Shown here: positions 24,625-32,474 of the stretch, piece by piece | Numbering within the stretch: the stretch's first letter is position 1 | Layout of the letters: each line of letters begins with the position of its first letter | From: JAAZPT01 sp034180455 | GTDB lineage: Bacteria; Bacillota; Clostridia; Christensenellales; Aristaeellaceae | Length of the DNA: 64,000 bases | Direction of reading: 5' to 3' | NCBI GenBank assembly: GCA_034180455.1 | Contig: JAXFOG010000021.1 | Coordinates: 124,001 to 188,000, forward strand | The notes under the pieces: model-generated | Told to the model about the DNA's origin: nothing | What the model saw: the letters and a program-made list of their open reading frames with translations, nothing else | The model's database searches: none | Program-made: the position numbers and the translations under genes

Positions 24625-24818
24625 TTTGTTGAAGTATTGTGGTGGAGAGTTTTGACTGTGAATTTTATCAAGTTATAAATAACTGCAAATTTTTATTCAC
24701 GAAACAGCCACTATTGTCTAGATTTGCAATATATTATATAAAATTCGAGAAAATTGTTCTTTAATCCTACCTATGCATCAATATAAATTATGTTTTAGTT
24801 GCCTTTATTATATAATTA

Positions 24819-24992
24819 TTATTTCTTTTTAATAGTTATAGTGATCCCTGAGATCACTATATTTAACAGCAAGCAAAAAGCAGAGATAATAATAAACCAA
24901 GGCCAAAAGGCGTCGCCAAATATTAGGAATAGTATTATGACTATCGCAGTAATTATTATGGTTGCCCAAAGCTCAAAGTTATTGTCTTTCAT
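24819..24992 (-). CDS. 57-residue two-span membrane protein
   Basis: Read on the minus strand. AGAGGA stands before the ATG at 24992, and the frame ends TAA at 24819. The peptide has two hydrophobic helices (ATIIITAIVIILFLIF and FIIISAFCLLLNIVIS) separated by GDAFWPW, ending KKK: a short helical hairpin with a positive cytoplasmic end. The competing frame on the plus strand has no ribosome-binding site and an implausible composition. Function unknown. It lies divergent to the HesB-like operon. Confidence 0.55.
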   Translation of the reverse strand: MKDNNFELWATIIITAIVIILFLIFGDAFWPWFIIISAFCLLLNIVISGITITIKKK

Positions 24993-25091
24993 GTTTTCCT
25001 CTATAAAGGTATGCTTTAAATATATTATACATTATATGTGATAGTTTGCAATAAAACTCGAATTTTTGATGTATGATTTTGCAAGAAATTA

Positions 25092-25100
25092 TGCTAAAAT
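25092..25100 (+). promoter_or_regulatory. Extended -10 promoter for the HesB-like operon
   Basis: TGC-TAAAAT at 25092-25100, the same ATGCTAAAAT string seen at the dapF promoter. No good -35. It ends 27 bases before the start codon. Confidence 0.4.
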
Positions 25101-25127
25101 ATAAATCATTAAGCATAGAGGTAAAAT

Positions 25128-25430
25128 ATGGAATTTAGCAAGGAAGTAACATCTATATTCAAAAGCGTAATGAATGTGCAGGGCAAGACTGCCATTAAAA
25201 TTAGCTTTGAAGACGTAGATGGTGGCAAAAAGCTCTGCTACGATGTATGTGATATTGAACCAAATGATAGGCACATAGTTGTGGATGGTATAGATGTAAT
25301 AATCAACGAAGAAAGCGAAAATATGCTTAAAAATGTTCGTTTTATAATATTAGATGGGGGCATAGGTCTGGAGTGCATAGTAGACTGTGATGGTTGCTCT
25401 CATAAATGCGAGGTAAGAAAAAATGTATAA
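25128..25430 (+). CDS. HesB/IscA-like fold protein with unusual Cys-rich tail
   Basis: 100 residues. The body follows the HesB/IscA pattern (AIKISFEDVDGGKKL, then RHIVVDGIDVIINEESENML, then VRFIILDGGIGLECIV). IscA-type Fe-S carriers normally have one Cys in the middle and a Cys-x-Cys near the end. Here the C-terminus has CIVDCDGCSHKC instead, so any metal site is different. RBS AGAGGT. Its stop overlaps the next gene (rhodanese) by 8 bases. A sulfur or Fe-S role is plausible from neighbour and fold, but not proven. Confidence 0.5.
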   Translation: MEFSKEVTSIFKSVMNVQGKTAIKISFEDVDGGKKLCYDVCDIEPNDRHIVVDGIDVIINEESENMLKNVRFIILDGGIGLECIVDCDGCSHKCEVRKNV

Positions 25431-25734
25431 AAAAATATCGCCTGAGGAGGCTTATGAACTTTTTAAAGATGGCGAATGGACGCCACTGGATGTGAGAAGT
25501 GAGGAGGAATACAATTCTAGCCATATAGATGGTGCAGTGAATGTTCCACTTCCCAAGCTTATGACAATATATGATATTTATCCTGACATGAATGAAAATT
25601 TAATAGTATATTGCCATTCTGGAGCAAGGTCTGCTAGAGCAGCAGCGTTTTTAGATGAAATAGGATACACAAACATACTTGATCTTGGTGGAATAATAGC
25701 ATATCAAAAATACTTACATTCGAGGGAAAAATGA
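25423..25734 (+). CDS. Single-domain rhodanese-like sulfurtransferase
   Basis: 103 residues. Rhodanese fold: PLDVRSEEEYNSSHIDGAVN near the start and the active-site loop around Cys64 in YCHSGARS, then ILDLGGIIAYQ. A small soluble protein that carries persulfide sulfur or detoxifies sulfur compounds. It overlaps the HesB-like gene upstream and the membrane gene downstream (ATGA), so all three are translated together. Confidence 0.93.
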   Translation: MYKKISPEEAYELFKDGEWTPLDVRSEEEYNSSHIDGAVNVPLPKLMTIYDIYPDMNENLIVYCHSGARSARAAAFLDEIGYTNILDLGGIIAYQKYLHSREK

Positions 25735-26864
25735 AATCCATAAAGCGATACAAAGAGCCTATATTATTTCTAATAATATTCAACATACCACTTTATTATT
25801 TAGCAAGCCAAATGGGCATTTCAAATATGTTCAACACTATGATGAACACTGCTTACCATCTGCTTATGGAAACAGCTTTTTTTCTGCTTGCAATATGCGT
25901 TGTAATGAGTGCTTTTTCATATATGCTAAATGAATTTGGTGTGGTTGCTCTGCTTAATAGACTGCTTTCATCGCTTATGAAGCCTTTATATGGTTTACCT
26001 GGAGCAGCATCTCTTGGCATAGTGCTTACCTATCTTACAGATAATCCTGCTATACTTTCAGTTGCAGACAACGAAAGCTACAAGGCTTATTTTGAAGAAT
26101 ATCAGTTGCCAGCACTCACCAATCTTGGCACTAGCTTTGGAATGGGTCTTATAGTTACCACATTTGTTATAGGTATAAAGCCACTGGCTAATGATTCAAT
26201 GATTTCAGCTGCATTGATAGGCAATCTAGGAGCAGTGATCGGCTCTATAATATCCACAAGGCTTATGTTACACTTTTGCAAAAAGCACTTTGGTGTGCAA
26301 AAAGGCAGCATAAACACAAAAGCCTATACAGAGAACGAAACAAAAAGCAGCAGCAAGCTTGGTGATAGAATACTAAAATGCATTATAGATGGTGGCACAA
26401 AGGGTGTGGAGCTAGGAATGAGCATAGTGCCAGGAGTGCTAGTGGTATGCACATTCGTGTTCATGCTTACAAATGGTCCTAGCGCAAGTGGCGCATATAC
26501 TGGGGCTGCCTATGAGGGCGTGGCACTTCTTCCCAAAATTGCAGACGCATTAAACTTTATATTGCAACCAATGTTTGGATTTAAGTCTAGCGAATGTATA
26601 AGCGTGCCTATAACTGCTCTTGGCGCAGCAGGTGCTGCAACTGGTATTATTCCAAAGCTTTACTATGCTGGTGCAGCAAGTCCACATGACATAGCAGTAT
26701 TTGTATCTATGTGTATGTGCTGGAGTGGATATCTTAGCACACATCTAAGCATGATGGGAAAGTTGGGTTATACAGAGTTAACTGGCAAAGCAATACTGAG
26801 TCACACAATCGCTGGCCTTTGCGCTGGAGTTGTTACAAATTGGATATATGTATTAATAATGTAA
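25731..26864 (+). CDS. Gate-domain (nucleoside-recognition-like) membrane protein
   Basis: 377 residues, about nine to ten membrane segments in two related halves (AASLGIVLTYLTDNPAILS in the first, GAAGAATGIIPKLYYAG in the second), as in the Gate/SpmA-SpmB/nucleoside-recognition superfamily. It recalls a clostridial membrane family with unknown substrate. Start codon overlaps the rhodanese stop. Context with a HesB-like protein and a rhodanese suggests transport of a sulfur-containing or related small anion, but this is inference only. Confidence 0.75.
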   Translation: MKSIKRYKEPILFLIIFNIPLYYLASQMGISNMFNTMMNTAYHLLMETAFFLLAICVVMSAFSYMLNEFGVVALLNRLLSSLMKPLYGLPGAASLGIVLTYLTDNPAILSVADNESYKAYFEEYQLPALTNLGTSFGMGLIVTTFVIGIKPLANDSMISAALIGNLGAVIGSIISTRLMLHFCKKHFGVQKGSINTKAYTENETKSSSKLGDRILKCIIDGGTKGVELGMSIVPGVLVVCTFVFMLTNGPSASGAYTGAAYEGVALLPKIADALNFILQPMFGFKSSECISVPITALGAAGAATGIIPKLYYAGAASPHDIAVFVSMCMCWSGYLSTHLSMMGKLGYTELTGKAILSHTIAGLCAGVVTNWIYVLIM

Positions 26865-26886
26865 AAGGCTTTTAGCCTTTTTTATT
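26863..26886 (+). terminator. Terminator of the HesB-rhodanese-Gate operon
   Basis: Stem AAAAGGCT / AGCCTTTT with a TTT loop, followed by TTTATTTATTT. It begins inside the last codon. Confidence 0.8.
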
Positions 26887-27074
26887 TATTTAAGAGATAT
26901 ATTTAAAGTATTATAGGAGAAATAAGATTCAAAGCCTTTGACATAAACAAATAAATTATTGTTTATAAAAAATCAAAAACTATCTATTTTGACTGTATTT
27001 TTCAATAATTCTATCATATTTATAATAACAGTGTATTAATAAAGCTTGTTTTATTCCATAATTGACAATACGTC

Positions 27075-27103
27075 TTTACATTATTTCCAATTAAATTTAT
27101 AAT
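27075..27103 (+). promoter_or_regulatory. Promoter of the aconitase-X operon
   Basis: TTTACA at 27075-27080, 17-base spacer, TATAAT at 27098-27103. AAGGAGG before the ATG at 27139. Other -35-like TTGACA/TTGACT strings occur upstream in this 270-base AT-rich gap. Confidence 0.65.
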
Positions 27104-27138
27104 TATTATATATCATACAAGAGAATCAAGGAGGCAAC

Positions 27139-28425
27139 ATGCAAAAGTATAAAATGCAGCTTACAGACGAGCAGCAGGCAATACTGGATGGCAGGGATGG
27201 TGAAGTAAAGGCAAAAGTTATGGAAACCATAGTAAGATATGGTGATCTATTTAACGCAGATAAATTGTTGCCTATTACAAGCGAATACAACCACCTTGTA
27301 ACATCCTTTGGCCTAAAGGCTTTAGGGCCAGTATATAAGCTTTTGGATAAACTTATAGATAGCAATGCTATATCTGCTCAAAAGTTCACTGCTGATCCAA
27401 GGCCACTTAGCAGCGATGTACCAAGTAGCTTTTTGCAGAATTTAGTTTTCAAGCATTTTATGTATTCAAAGCAAGATGACTACGAGGAGCAATTAAAAAA
27501 GCTTGGTCTTAAATCTGATGACGCTTTTACCTGTGCATGCTATCTAGAACAAGTAGGCAACAGGCCTAAAAAAGGCGATATACTAAGCTGGTCGGAGTCT
27601 TCGGCAGTGGTGTTTGCAAATTCTGTACTAGGCGCAAGATGCAATAGAAACTCTGGAATAATTGATATAATGGGTTCAATAGTTGGCTATGTTCCAAATT
27701 TTGGTCTTTTGACTGACGAGGGAAGAAAAGCCAGCTGGATAATAGATATAAAGACTACAAAGAAGCCTGAAGCACAGCTTTTGGGTTCTGCCGTAGGCAT
27801 GAAGGTTATGGAAGATGTGCCATATATAAAGGGCCTTGACAAGTGGCTCGGCAACGAGCTTAATGATGAGGCTTGCGCATATCTAAAGGATTTTGGCGCA
27901 GCTACGGCATCAAATGGTGCAGTAGGTCTTTATCATATTGAAGGGCTTACGCCTGAAGCTGTTGAAAAAGGTGAAGATCTGATAATTGACGGTGCAAAGA
28001 CCTATGTGATAGATGATGCTGAATTAGAGCGAGTATATAGTGAATATCCAATAATTTGGAAAGATAAAGATGCAAAGCCAAAATTATGCTTTATGGGTTG
28101 CCCACACATGAGCATGCAACAACTTTGCGACTGGGCAGAAAAGCTTACAAATGGACTTGCTGCAAAAGGAATGGAAAAAGTGGCAATACCAACTGTTTTC
28201 ACCACTGCTCCAGCAGTGCTTAAGGAATTCAACAAGACAGCTTTTGCCGAAAAGCTTAATAAGGCTGGAGTAGTAGTGTCATATATCTGTCCTTTGATGT
28301 ATATGAACAATCCACTAAGCGAAAAGATACCAGTTATCACATCTAGTAACAAGCTACGCACATACACATCTGCTAGATACTATACCGATGACGAGATACT
28401 GGACCAGCTTTTAGGAGGTAAATGA
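27139..28425 (+). CDS. Aconitase X, large (catalytic) subunit
   Basis: 428 residues. AcnX-family dehydratase large subunit. Family blocks: TCACYLEQVGNRPKKGD (Cys132/Cys134), SWSESSAVVFANSVLGARCN (Cys168), and FMGCPHMSMQQL, which fit an Fe-S-dependent lyase. Known AcnX enzymes are cis-3-hydroxy-L-proline dehydratase in bacteria and phosphomevalonate dehydratase in archaea; the substrate here is unknown. One base separates it from the small subunit, so this is the split (two-subunit) form. The downstream flavoenzyme suggests a dehydrate-then-reduce route (inference). Confidence 0.9.
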   Translation: MQKYKMQLTDEQQAILDGRDGEVKAKVMETIVRYGDLFNADKLLPITSEYNHLVTSFGLKALGPVYKLLDKLIDSNAISAQKFTADPRPLSSDVPSSFLQNLVFKHFMYSKQDDYEEQLKKLGLKSDDAFTCACYLEQVGNRPKKGDILSWSESSAVVFANSVLGARCNRNSGIIDIMGSIVGYVPNFGLLTDEGRKASWIIDIKTTKKPEAQLLGSAVGMKVMEDVPYIKGLDKWLGNELNDEACAYLKDFGAATASNGAVGLYHIEGLTPEAVEKGEDLIIDGAKTYVIDDAELERVYSEYPIIWKDKDAKPKLCFMGCPHMSMQQLCDWAEKLTNGLAAKGMEKVAIPTVFTTAPAVLKEFNKTAFAEKLNKAGVVVSYICPLMYMNNPLSEKIPVITSSNKLRTYTSARYYTDDEILDQLLGGK

Positions 28426-28426
28426 T

Positions 28427-28870
28427 ATGAGAACTTTTAAAGGGCGTGTGGTTGTACCAGGGAATGTTTCAGCAGAAGCTCTTGTATCTAGGCAAGGGCT
28501 CAATACCCTAGCCTCATTCCAAAAAGCACTGATGTTTGGCGATAAAAATGCGACCTGTGGCGATCAAAATAACGCTGACCTATATAAAAAGCCTATGGCT
28601 GGCAAGGCGCTATGTTTACCTCAGACCATTGGTTCCACAACTGGTGGATTAGTGCTATATTGTGCTTGCTCTATGGGAAGACAGCCGGCAGCAATGCTAT
28701 TTTCCCTACCTATAGATTCACTAGCTGGCGCTGGAGCAATACTTCAGGATATATGGCTTGATGACTCGCACATGGCAGTTGTAGATATGCTAGGCGACGA
28801 ATTTCTTGAATATGTAAAAGATGGCATGAAGATAACCGTACACGAAGACGGCTCTGTTGATGTAGAATAA
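28427..28870 (+). CDS. Aconitase X, small (swivelling) subunit
   Basis: 147 residues, the DUF126-type swivelling domain that carries one catalytic face. N-terminus FKGRVVVPGNVSAEALVSRQG, the core QTIGSTTGGLVLYCACSMGR (Ser/Thr-Gly motif that sits over the active site in this family) and a short beta tail ending EDGSVDVE. It starts one base after the large subunit. Together the two make one functional enzyme. Confidence 0.9.
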   Translation: MRTFKGRVVVPGNVSAEALVSRQGLNTLASFQKALMFGDKNATCGDQNNADLYKKPMAGKALCLPQTIGSTTGGLVLYCACSMGRQPAAMLFSLPIDSLAGAGAILQDIWLDDSHMAVVDMLGDEFLEYVKDGMKITVHEDGSVDVE

Positions 28871-28904
28871 AATAAATTTTTGATTTTAATAAAAAGGAGA
28901 ATAT

Positions 28905-30959
28905 ATGGATACTAAATATCAGTCTCTGCTCACACCTTGGAAAATAGGAAATGTAGCGATCAAGAACAGAATAGTGCTTACCTCCATGGGTGGCACAAAC
29001 CTGCTTGGTTGGATGGAAAAAAACCACTTTGATGAATTTGGTGCAAGGTTCATTATGGAAGTGGCAAAAAACAATGTTGGACTTGTAATGCCAGGCTGTC
29101 AACCAGTATATAACCCCATGTTTGGAAAGTGGCTACATACCAATAAAAAGATGTATGACGATCTTGCAAAGTGGATGCCAGAATTGCATAAAACAGGTGC
29201 AAAGTTATTTGTTCAGCTTACTGCTGGCTTTGGTAGATCTTTTACAATTTCTCCTATGATGGAAACACTCTACACTAATCCTGTATTAAAATTCCTATCA
29301 AAACCAGTAATGGATCTTGATAGAATTACTGCTTCTGCAAGCTCTAACCCAAACCGTTGGTCAGACAAGGTTCCATCTCGTGAAATGACAAAAGATGAAA
29401 TACAAGAGGTAATAAACTCGTTTGCCAAGTCTTCAAAGCTATTAAAAGATGCTGGCGTAGATGGAGTTGAAGTACATGCTGTGCATGAGGGCTACTTGCT
29501 GGATCAATTTGCTCTAAACTATACCAATCATCGTGAAGATGAGTATGGTGGAAGCCTTGAAAACAGACTCCGTTTTGCAACCGAGATAGTAAAAGCAATA
29601 AAGGCTGAATGTGGAAAAGATTTCCCTGTATCTCTAAGATATTCCGTAGTATCCAAAACAAAGGGTTACAGAGATGGCGCTGTGCCTGAGGAAGAATATG
29701 AAGAAGTAGGCAGAGATAGAGAGGAATCTGCAAAGGCTGCCAAGATACTTGAGGAAGCCGGCTATGATATGCTGAACTGCGATAACGGCACTTATGATGC
29801 ATGGTACTGGGCACATCCTCCAATCTATATGCCCGAAAACTGCAATTTGGAAGATGTTGAATACATTAAGCAGTTTGTAAGCATCCCTGTTGTAGCTGCA
29901 GGTAGAGGCACTCTTGATATAGTTGCCAAGTCAATAGAGGCTGGCAAGATTGATGGAGCTGGATTTGCTAGAAACTTTCTTGCAGACCCTGAGTGGTTTA
30001 CAAAGGTGCTAGATGGCAAAGAAGAAGAAATTAGGCCATGCATACTCTGCCACAACGGTTGCTTCAACATGTCACACTACAATGGTGTACCAAATGATCA
30101 GTCGCTTGACGATTCATTGCATCTATCAAGATGCGCTGTAAACCCTGAGATTTTGCAATGGGATAAGCACTATATAAAGAAGACTGACAATCCAAAGACT
30201 GTTCATATAATTGGTGGTGGTCTCGGAGGCATGGAGGCTGCAATAGTTTCCAAGCAAAGAGGAAATAACCCCATAATATATGAGAAGACGGATAAGCTTG
30301 GTGGCATATTTATACCAGCTTCTGTCACAAGCTATAAGGGAAGACTTAGAGAGTATCTTGAGTGGATGCGTAACGAAGTACAGAAAATGGATATTGAAGT
30401 GCGCTATAACACAGAGATAAAGGATATATCACAATTTGGTGATGATCCTGTGATTATAGCTACTGGCTCAAGACCCCGTTTCCTAAAGTCAATTTCTGGC
30501 TATGAAAAAATGCTGGAGGCTTGTGATGTGCTTAACGGAGAACCCGTAGGCAAAAAGGTTGTTGTAGTTGGTGGTGGACTTACTGGTTGCGAAATAGCAT
30601 ACGAGCTTGCTCTACAAGATAAAGAGATTACAATAGTTGAAATGAAGAACGATATTGTCGCTCAAGGTGGCGTATGTCTTGCAAACAGTTCTTATCTAAG
30701 AGATTGGTTCGAGTGGAAAAAGGTTCCTGTTCATCTTGAGACATCTGTAAAAGAAGTAAAAGATGGAGCAGTAGTATGCAAGGACAAGGACGGCAAGGAA
30801 TTTGAAATAGCCTGCGATACAGTAGTGTCTGCTGCAGGATACATACCCGATCCCCTAGCTCCAAAGCAAGCCAACGTGCAACTAGTAGGCGACTGCCACA
30901 ATGTAGGTAACGTGCGCACAGTTATTTGGGGCGCCTACGAAGCAGCTATGAGAATATAG
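28905..30959 (+). CDS. Old-Yellow-Enzyme/2-enoate-reductase-type flavoprotein
   Basis: 684 residues, the three-domain architecture of 2-enoate reductase, 2,4-dienoyl-CoA reductase and bile-acid BaiCD/BaiH enzymes. An N-terminal FMN TIM barrel (1-370: GVDGVEVHAVHEGYLLDQF, then NRLRFATEIV) is followed by four Fe-S cysteines (C-x2-C-x3-C at about 379-386 and a fourth near 410) and an FAD/NAD(P)H module with two dinucleotide folds (IIGGGLGGMEAAI at about 432, VVVGGGLTGCEIA at about 551). It reduces activated C=C bonds in anaerobes. Third gene of the aconitase-X operon (34-base gap), which suggests that it reduces the dehydration product. Confidence 0.9.
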   Translation: MDTKYQSLLTPWKIGNVAIKNRIVLTSMGGTNLLGWMEKNHFDEFGARFIMEVAKNNVGLVMPGCQPVYNPMFGKWLHTNKKMYDDLAKWMPELHKTGAKLFVQLTAGFGRSFTISPMMETLYTNPVLKFLSKPVMDLDRITASASSNPNRWSDKVPSREMTKDEIQEVINSFAKSSKLLKDAGVDGVEVHAVHEGYLLDQFALNYTNHREDEYGGSLENRLRFATEIVKAIKAECGKDFPVSLRYSVVSKTKGYRDGAVPEEEYEEVGRDREESAKAAKILEEAGYDMLNCDNGTYDAWYWAHPPIYMPENCNLEDVEYIKQFVSIPVVAAGRGTLDIVAKSIEAGKIDGAGFARNFLADPEWFTKVLDGKEEEIRPCILCHNGCFNMSHYNGVPNDQSLDDSLHLSRCAVNPEILQWDKHYIKKTDNPKTVHIIGGGLGGMEAAIVSKQRGNNPIIYEKTDKLGGIFIPASVTSYKGRLREYLEWMRNEVQKMDIEVRYNTEIKDISQFGDDPVIIATGSRPRFLKSISGYEKMLEACDVLNGEPVGKKVVVVGGGLTGCEIAYELALQDKEITIVEMKNDIVAQGGVCLANSSYLRDWFEWKKVPVHLETSVKEVKDGAVVCKDKDGKEFEIACDTVVSAAGYIPDPLAPKQANVQLVGDCHNVGNVRTVIWGAYEAAMRI

Positions 30960-30979
30960 CAAAATTTAATTAAATCAAA

Positions 30980-31007
30980 ACAGCTATGAAATTTCATAGC
31001 TGTTTTT
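30980..31007 (+). terminator. Terminator of the aconitase-X/flavoenzyme operon
   Basis: Perfect 11-bp stem ACAGCTATGAA / TTCATAGCTGT followed by TTTT. Confidence 0.9.
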
Positions 31008-31039
31008 GCTTAGATATAAAGTTTTTGAATCTGTTTGCT

Positions 31040-31615
31040 CTATTTGTTTTCTAATTTAGCAACGATCAAAGCGAGCGTTTTGAGGTCGCTTTTGTATACA
31101 TCAAGCAGCTCTCTTTTGTATATTATGCTGGCTGGGTGATAGAGTGGGAATACCTTGTATCCCTTGCTTTCAAACATTCTGCCATGAACTGAACCTATGG
31201 TATTGCTTGAGAATACCCCAAGTGGCGTATTGCCCAAGGTAACAATTATTTTTGGATTTACAAGCTCTATCTCTCGCATTAGATATGGCTCAAAAAATGC
31301 CTTTTCTGCTGGGTTTGGAGTTCTATTTATTACGTTGCCCTTTGCAGAAATAGCGCTAGGCCTTATCTTAACAAGATTTGACACAAAGGCCTCTTCCCTT
31401 GAGATATTTACCCCTTCAAGAAGTTCATTTAGGTTCTGACCTGCCTTGCCAACAAAGGGTTTACGCTGTGCCTCCTCGTTTGCTCCAGGTGCCTCGCCAA
31501 TAAGCATAAGCATTGGATTAAGAGCGCCTTCCCCACACACAAGTGGAGTAGTGTATCCAGCATTATTTGCTGCATTGCGTAGCTCGCTATATAGTTTTAA
31601 TAGTTCTTTATACAT
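31040..31615 (-). CDS. Family-4-like uracil-DNA glycosylase without Fe-S cysteines
   Basis: 191 residues. Motif I GEAPGANEEAQRKPFVGKAG and motif II PLYHPAS are those of family 4/5 UDGs, with TLGNTPLG between. In the usual family four Cys hold a [4Fe-4S] cluster. Here none is present: the N-terminal pair is replaced (NAGYTTPLV region), CRPP is IRPS, and the Cys before PYL is Phe (FFEPYL). I start it at the ATG at 31615, 8 bases inside the end of the upstream gene, because the homologous part begins there. It removes uracil from DNA; whether it is active without the cluster is not known. Confidence 0.85.
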   Translation of the reverse strand: MYKELLKLYSELRNAANNAGYTTPLVCGEGALNPMLMLIGEAPGANEEAQRKPFVGKAGQNLNELLEGVNISREEAFVSNLVKIRPSAISAKGNVINRTPNPAEKAFFEPYLMREIELVNPKIIVTLGNTPLGVFSSNTIGSVHGRMFESKGYKVFPLYHPASIIYKRELLDVYKSDLKTLALIVAKLENK

Positions 31616-32375
31616 CTTTCTTAAACAAAATGGAATAAGGCAATGCCATGATAACAGCTGCACCAATTAAATTGCCTATAAATACCATCCCCATATTTAT
31701 TACAAATTCCTGTATGGTAATATTTGCGCCTGCAAACATAGCTGCAGGAATAATGAACATATTTGCCACCAAGTGCTGAAATCCAATTGCTACAAAGCTT
31801 GCTATTGGAAACCATATCACCAGCACCTTGCTTGCTATGTCTTTTGCTCCAAGGCACATCCATATTGCAAGGCCTACAAGCAATGTGCAACCCATTGCAG
31901 AGAACATTCCCTCAATAAAACCCACATTTATCTTGCTTTCGGCAACAGCAAATGTCTTTGAAAGAAATGCGCCTTCCATAAGTCCTGTAAGATGGCCTAA
32001 AACATAGGCTGCAAATAGACTACCAATTAAATTTGCTACAGTAACAATTAAGAAATTGCGTATCATGCTCCATAAGCTTGTCTTGCCCTCATAGAGTGCA
32101 AGTGGTATAAGCATAAAATTGCCTGTTACAAGCTCTCCACCAGCTATTAGTATACATATAAGGCCAAGAGGAAATATAGCAGCGCCCAGAAGATTACCAA
32201 CTGCTGCATCTAAGCTACCAGCCACCCTTATATAAGCTATATATCCGAGTGACACATACAGACCACCCAAAATTCCTAGCACTAGCAGTTTTTTAATACT
32301 TGCGTTTGCCTTCTCAACGCCCTTTGCAACAGCGCTAAGGTATATTTCAGAAGGTTCTAAAAAAGACCTTTCCAT
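31608..32375 (-). CDS. Formate/nitrite transporter family channel
   Basis: 255 residues with six membrane segments, FNT (FocA/NirC/HSC) fold. Landmarks: GELVTGNFM in the first half, and the central-His motif GFQHLVANMFIIPAAM (many members have GFEH; here Gln-His). The N-terminus (FLEPSEIYLSAVAKGVEKAN) is the amphipathic helix typical of these pentameric channels. It conducts formate, nitrite, hydrosulfide or a similar small anion; the selectivity cannot be read by eye. Eight-base overlap with the UDG gene. Confidence 0.93.
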   Translation of the reverse strand: MERSFLEPSEIYLSAVAKGVEKANASIKKLLVLGILGGLYVSLGYIAYIRVAGSLDAAVGNLLGAAIFPLGLICILIAGGELVTGNFMLIPLALYEGKTSLWSMIRNFLIVTVANLIGSLFAAYVLGHLTGLMEGAFLSKTFAVAESKINVGFIEGMFSAMGCTLLVGLAIWMCLGAKDIASKVLVIWFPIASFVAIGFQHLVANMFIIPAAMFAGANITIQEFVINMGMVFIGNLIGAAVIMALPYSILFKKDV

Positions 32376-32434
32376 AACAGCTCCTAAAATTTTAATACAT
32401 AGATTATACTATATATTAAGGCTTTTTACAAAGT

Positions 32435-32469
32435 AAACAAAAGCCGACCCTCAAAATTAAGATCGGCTT
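32435..32469 (-). terminator. Terminator of the phosphate operon
   Basis: Minus strand hairpin with arms AAGCCGATC and GGGTCGGCTT (one mismatch or wobble) followed by TTGTTTAC, five bases after the phoR stop. Confidence 0.75.
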
Positions 32470-32474
32470 ATAAG

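Noticed and set aside
24799..25041. 80-residue plus-strand frame
   Set aside because: No ribosome-binding site; antisense to a better-supported 57-residue membrane protein.
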